From assembly GCA_016744695.1 (NCBI GenBank), contig JADGDV010000024.1, positions 1 through 64,000 of the forward strand: DNA of 64,000 nucleotides, in the 5' to 3' direction. This document shows, in pieces, positions 63,857 through 64,000 of the stretch; position 1 is the first letter of the stretch, and each line of letters opens with the position of its first letter. A program made the translations under genes and the position numbers. The notes under the pieces are model-generated. The model ran no database searches, was not told the DNA's origin, and saw nothing but the letters and a program-made list of their open reading frames with translations. The stretch is from Hahellaceae bacterium (GTDB lineage Bacteria > Pseudomonadota > Gammaproteobacteria > Pseudomonadales > Oleiphilaceae).

Positions 63857-64000
63857 ATGAAACTCAAACTTCTGTCCCCCGTTCTCGTTCTGGCTGCCCT
63901 GGGCGTCGCTTTTTCGGCTCAAGCCCATGATCCTAAGGAGCACATGAAAGACGCAGAAAACCCGAATTGCGCCGCAATGAAGGATATGGATCACAGCAAG
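63857..64000 (+). CDS. Start of a small secreted copper-resistance protein, runs off window
   Basis: The first 48 codons are present. Signal peptide about 1-23 (FSAQA), then a Met/His-rich start (HDPKEHMKDAENPNCAAMKDMDHSK). Such short Met/His proteins follow copB in cop clusters. ACGAGGAAA ribosome site upstream. The 3' end lies outside. Confidence 0.8.
   Translation, partial: MKLKLLSPVLVLAALGVAFSAQAHDPKEHMKDAENPNCAAMKDMDHSK

Noticed and set aside
1-64000. tRNA, rRNA and CRISPR arrays
   Set aside because: Looked for cloverleaf ends, rRNA-like stretches and regularly spaced short repeats; none seen. The repeats present are VR/TR, 3' modules, MITEs and gene duplications.

Overview
The window looks like a gammaproteobacterial chromosome or large mobile element. 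Evidence: lipoboxes and Sec signal peptides of Gram-negative type, OmpA, ExbB-like, SPOR and 7TM-DISM proteins, and a cop (copper) cluster of the pseudomonad/marine type. About the first 51.6 kb is AT-rich. The last 12.4 kb is visibly more GC-rich and reads as a separate metal-resistance island with its own KfrA-like protein and tyrosine recombinase.

The centre of interest (1.3-42.2 kb) is a diversity-generating retroelement (DGR) serving six paralogous receptor kinases. Each target has a cytoplasmic Ser/Thr kinase, a tandem helical linker, one membrane segment, a periplasmic coiled coil with peptidoglycan-binding domain(s), and a C-terminal FGE-sulfatase (C-type-lectin fold) domain. The last 114 bp of homology is a variable repeat (VR). 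The cassette is kinase 4 - avd - reverse transcriptase - template repeat (TR, 25632-25745). In VR1, VR4, VR5 and VR6, 49 of the 51 differences from TR that I counted by hand fall on template adenines, the hallmark of mutagenic retrohoming. VR2 and VR3 carry many non-adenine changes and look retired. VR2 has also lost the hairpin that follows the other VRs, and the gene carrying VR3 is frameshifted. The hairpin after the VRs covaries between copies and contains the stop codon.

The genes between the kinases fit one signalling and cell-envelope system. They include an OmpA-like protein, a subtilase and three related periplasmic/lipoproteins (4.1-9.3 kb) that share a C-terminal tryptophan tail. 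There is also a membrane FHA protein, a PP2C phosphatase overlapping kinase 3, a PhoD-like phosphatase, an ExbB-like operon (26.7-30.4 kb), and an operon with a lytic transglycosylase and a membrane protein with a Lon-like domain (34.2-39.3 kb). My model, which is inference, is that hypervariable periplasmic sensor domains control cytoplasmic kinases, whose signal is read by FHA and erased by PP2C. Two toxin-antitoxin-like pairs lie in the region. Promoter-like motifs, 3' modules, MITEs and gene-conversion tracts show the kinase family grew by duplication and recombination.

From 42.6 to 51.6 kb the genes are ordinary or accessory: a methyltransferase, an EEP-family hydrolase, a tyrosine recombinase, a truncated Ada-type protein, a HAD phosphatase, two amino-acid-type periplasmic binding proteins and a 7TM-DISM receptor cut short at the composition boundary. 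From 51.7 to 64 kb come kfrA, a tyrosine recombinase closely related to the partial one at the window start, a MerR-controlled MerT/MerP-like operon without a reductase, a sterol-desaturase-like gene, and copSR/copAB plus the start of a further copper protein. I saw no tRNA, rRNA or CRISPR array.
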